The position numbers were made by a program, and so were the translations under genes. 64,000 bases of DNA from CAVSUR01 sp963731285. GTDB lineage: Bacteria; Actinomycetota; Actinomycetes; Streptosporangiales; Streptosporangiaceae. Shown one piece after another: positions 63,255-64,000 of this stretch. The stretch covers positions 1-64,000 of the forward strand of contig CAVSUR010000006.1 in the NCBI GenBank assembly GCA_963731285.1. The letters are read 5' to 3'. How positions within the stretch are numbered: position 1 is the first letter of the stretch; each line of letters starts with the position of its first letter. The notes below the pieces were generated by a model that had not been told where the DNA came from, did no database searches, and saw only the letters and a list, made by a program, of their open reading frames with translations.

Positions 63255-63712
63255 GATGTCACCCGTCAGGTGGTTCAGGCAGACCCTGAAGGCTGCTACC
63301 GGAGCACGGTGCCGGAAGGGCCGGTGCGGGCAGGATCCACGGTGGGAAGGCTGTGCTTTCGCAATGTGTTCGGCGGTCCGGAGGCTGCTGCCAGCCCCGA
63401 TTCCCGGACCCGGAGGGGGTTGTGATATTTCGGGCACGACTATTGTCCCGAAGGACCCGTGCGCGCAACCGAAACGGCCGTCTACCCTGTTTTGTCCTTT
63501 TCGGCGGTCCGGCCGGGCCGTGAGCGCAGTGCGGCCGAGCTACCCGCAGGCGGCAGAGGAAATGACCCTATCGGGCCATGCCGCCCTGCGCCCGCGCGCC
63601 GTACGCTGGGAGCGCAAGCCGACGGCTCTTGCGTTGTCCCGGCGTTCCCGCTGCCAGCTCCGCCCGGACGATGGTGCCGCCGGGCACTCAGCTCGATGAG
63701 GAGGTGGGCGCG
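63255..63712. other. Divergent promoter region, no gene seen
   Basis: About 460 bp between the coiled-coil gene and the small plus-strand gene. Frames here lack start signals and domains. Confidence 0.4.
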
Positions 63713-63889
63713 ATGCGCGATCATCTTGACCTTCGTGTCCACGACCGGGTGGCGCTGGACGAGATCGACCTGTACTCCGATGTGCTCAGCGCCGTGGCTG
63801 CCAGCGAGCAGCCACTGACGCTGGCCGAGCTGGACGAGGCCCTCGGCATCCGTCGCGAGCAGCGCACCCCCGTCCGGGCTGGCTGCTAG
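63713..63889 (+). CDS. Small acidic protein, unknown
   Basis: 58 residues from an ATG at 63713, fixed by gaggagg 7 bases upstream. MRDHLDLRVHDRVALDEIDL, YSDVLSAVAASEQPLTLAEL, DEALGIRREQ: three amphipathic helices, with a HTH-like end. Its stop overlaps that of the convergent acetyltransferase gene. Confidence 0.7.
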   Translation: MRDHLDLRVHDRVALDEIDLYSDVLSAVAASEQPLTLAELDEALGIRREQRTPVRAGC

Positions 63890-64000
63890 CCGCTCGCCGC
63901 ACGGGCGCCGGGCCCGAGGCCGAACATCACGTCGCTGTCCCAGTGGGTGAAGCCCAGGGACTGGTAGAGGCGGATGGCGGCGGCATTGGACTCGTCGACG
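63886..64000 (-). CDS. mshD: GNAT acetyltransferase, C-terminal end (probable mycothiol synthase)
   Basis: Only the last 37 codons are in the window: VDESNAAAIRLYQSLGFTHW then DSDVMFGLG. The NxxAxxLYxxLGF signature is the acetyl-CoA binding end of the second GNAT domain, and the W-D-S-D-V-M-F pattern is typical of MshD as I recall it. MshD acetylates the cysteine of mycothiol precursor. The upstream part lies beyond 64000, so identity is tentative. Confidence 0.6.
   Translation of the reverse strand, partial: VDESNAAAIRLYQSLGFTHWDSDVMFGLGPGARAASG

Noticed and set aside
1..64000. CRISPR array, rRNA operon or intact tRNA
   Set aside because: No regularly spaced repeats, rRNA segments or complete cloverleaf were seen; only tRNA 3' pieces occur.

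Overview
This is a high-GC actinobacterial chromosome segment. The evidence is the GC-rich codon use, frequent GTG starts, mycothiol-linked families (two DinB-type proteins and the end of a probable mshD), Ser/Thr kinases, and IS families typical of actinomycetes. A soil actinomycete of the Streptosporangiales type would fit, but nothing seen fixes the genus. There is no rRNA, no intact tRNA and no CRISPR array.

Layout. 1-1.7 kb: an IS4-family element sitting in an IS1380 end. 2.2-5.2 kb: DinB, DUF1254/DUF1214 and GAP-family genes beside a tRNA-Phe-derived attachment scar. 5.5-8.5 kb: a tyrosine integrase split by an IS110 element. 8.8-12.4 kb: a frameshifted secreted protein and a RibD-type reductase. 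12.7-13.4 kb: xis plus an internally deleted integrase. 13.9-16.3 kb: an HTH regulator and a membrane Ser/Thr kinase. 16.3-20.4 kb: an IS graveyard (integrase remnant with attachment scar, IS1380 fragment, two IS110 elements). 20.6-24.8 kb: a membrane-anchored CbbX-like AAA protein, a third scar, a broken ABC permease and a small membrane protein. 24.9-27.8 kb: an NRAMP-like transporter coupled to an MgtE-N/CBS protein behind a possible leader peptide. 28-35.9 kb: a PASTA-type kinase, small proteins, a two-component system with a duplicated membrane segment, and a VIT transporter. 36-46 kb: an anti-sigma/lipoprotein pair, IS5 and ISL3 remnants, gene fragments and a beta-helix protein. 46.5-53.4 kb: a large unrecognised frameshifted protein and small genes, several broken. 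53.5-64 kb: a broken GluRS paralogue, then more orderly housekeeping-type DNA (MFS exporter, GlxA-type regulator, M19 dipeptidase, DUF427, Ppx/GppA, atypical sensor kinase, DivIVA/FilP-like coiled coil, mshD end).

Overall picture. The left two thirds look like a hot spot where integrative elements landed repeatedly at tRNA-Phe-like sites and decayed, leaving scars with tandem arm-like repeats. IS elements then inserted into the remnants. The most interesting signals are donor-guide-like sequences upstream of two IS110 recombinases (candidate bridge RNAs), the acidic/proline-rich leader ORF with competing hairpins ahead of the MgtE-N/NRAMP operon, a CbbX-type motor with a membrane anchor and no Rubisco nearby, and a two-component system whose sensor membrane domain is duplicated as a separate small gene. 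Many genes carry frameshifts. Some are clearly decayed mobile DNA; for the others, assembly error cannot be excluded from the sequence alone.
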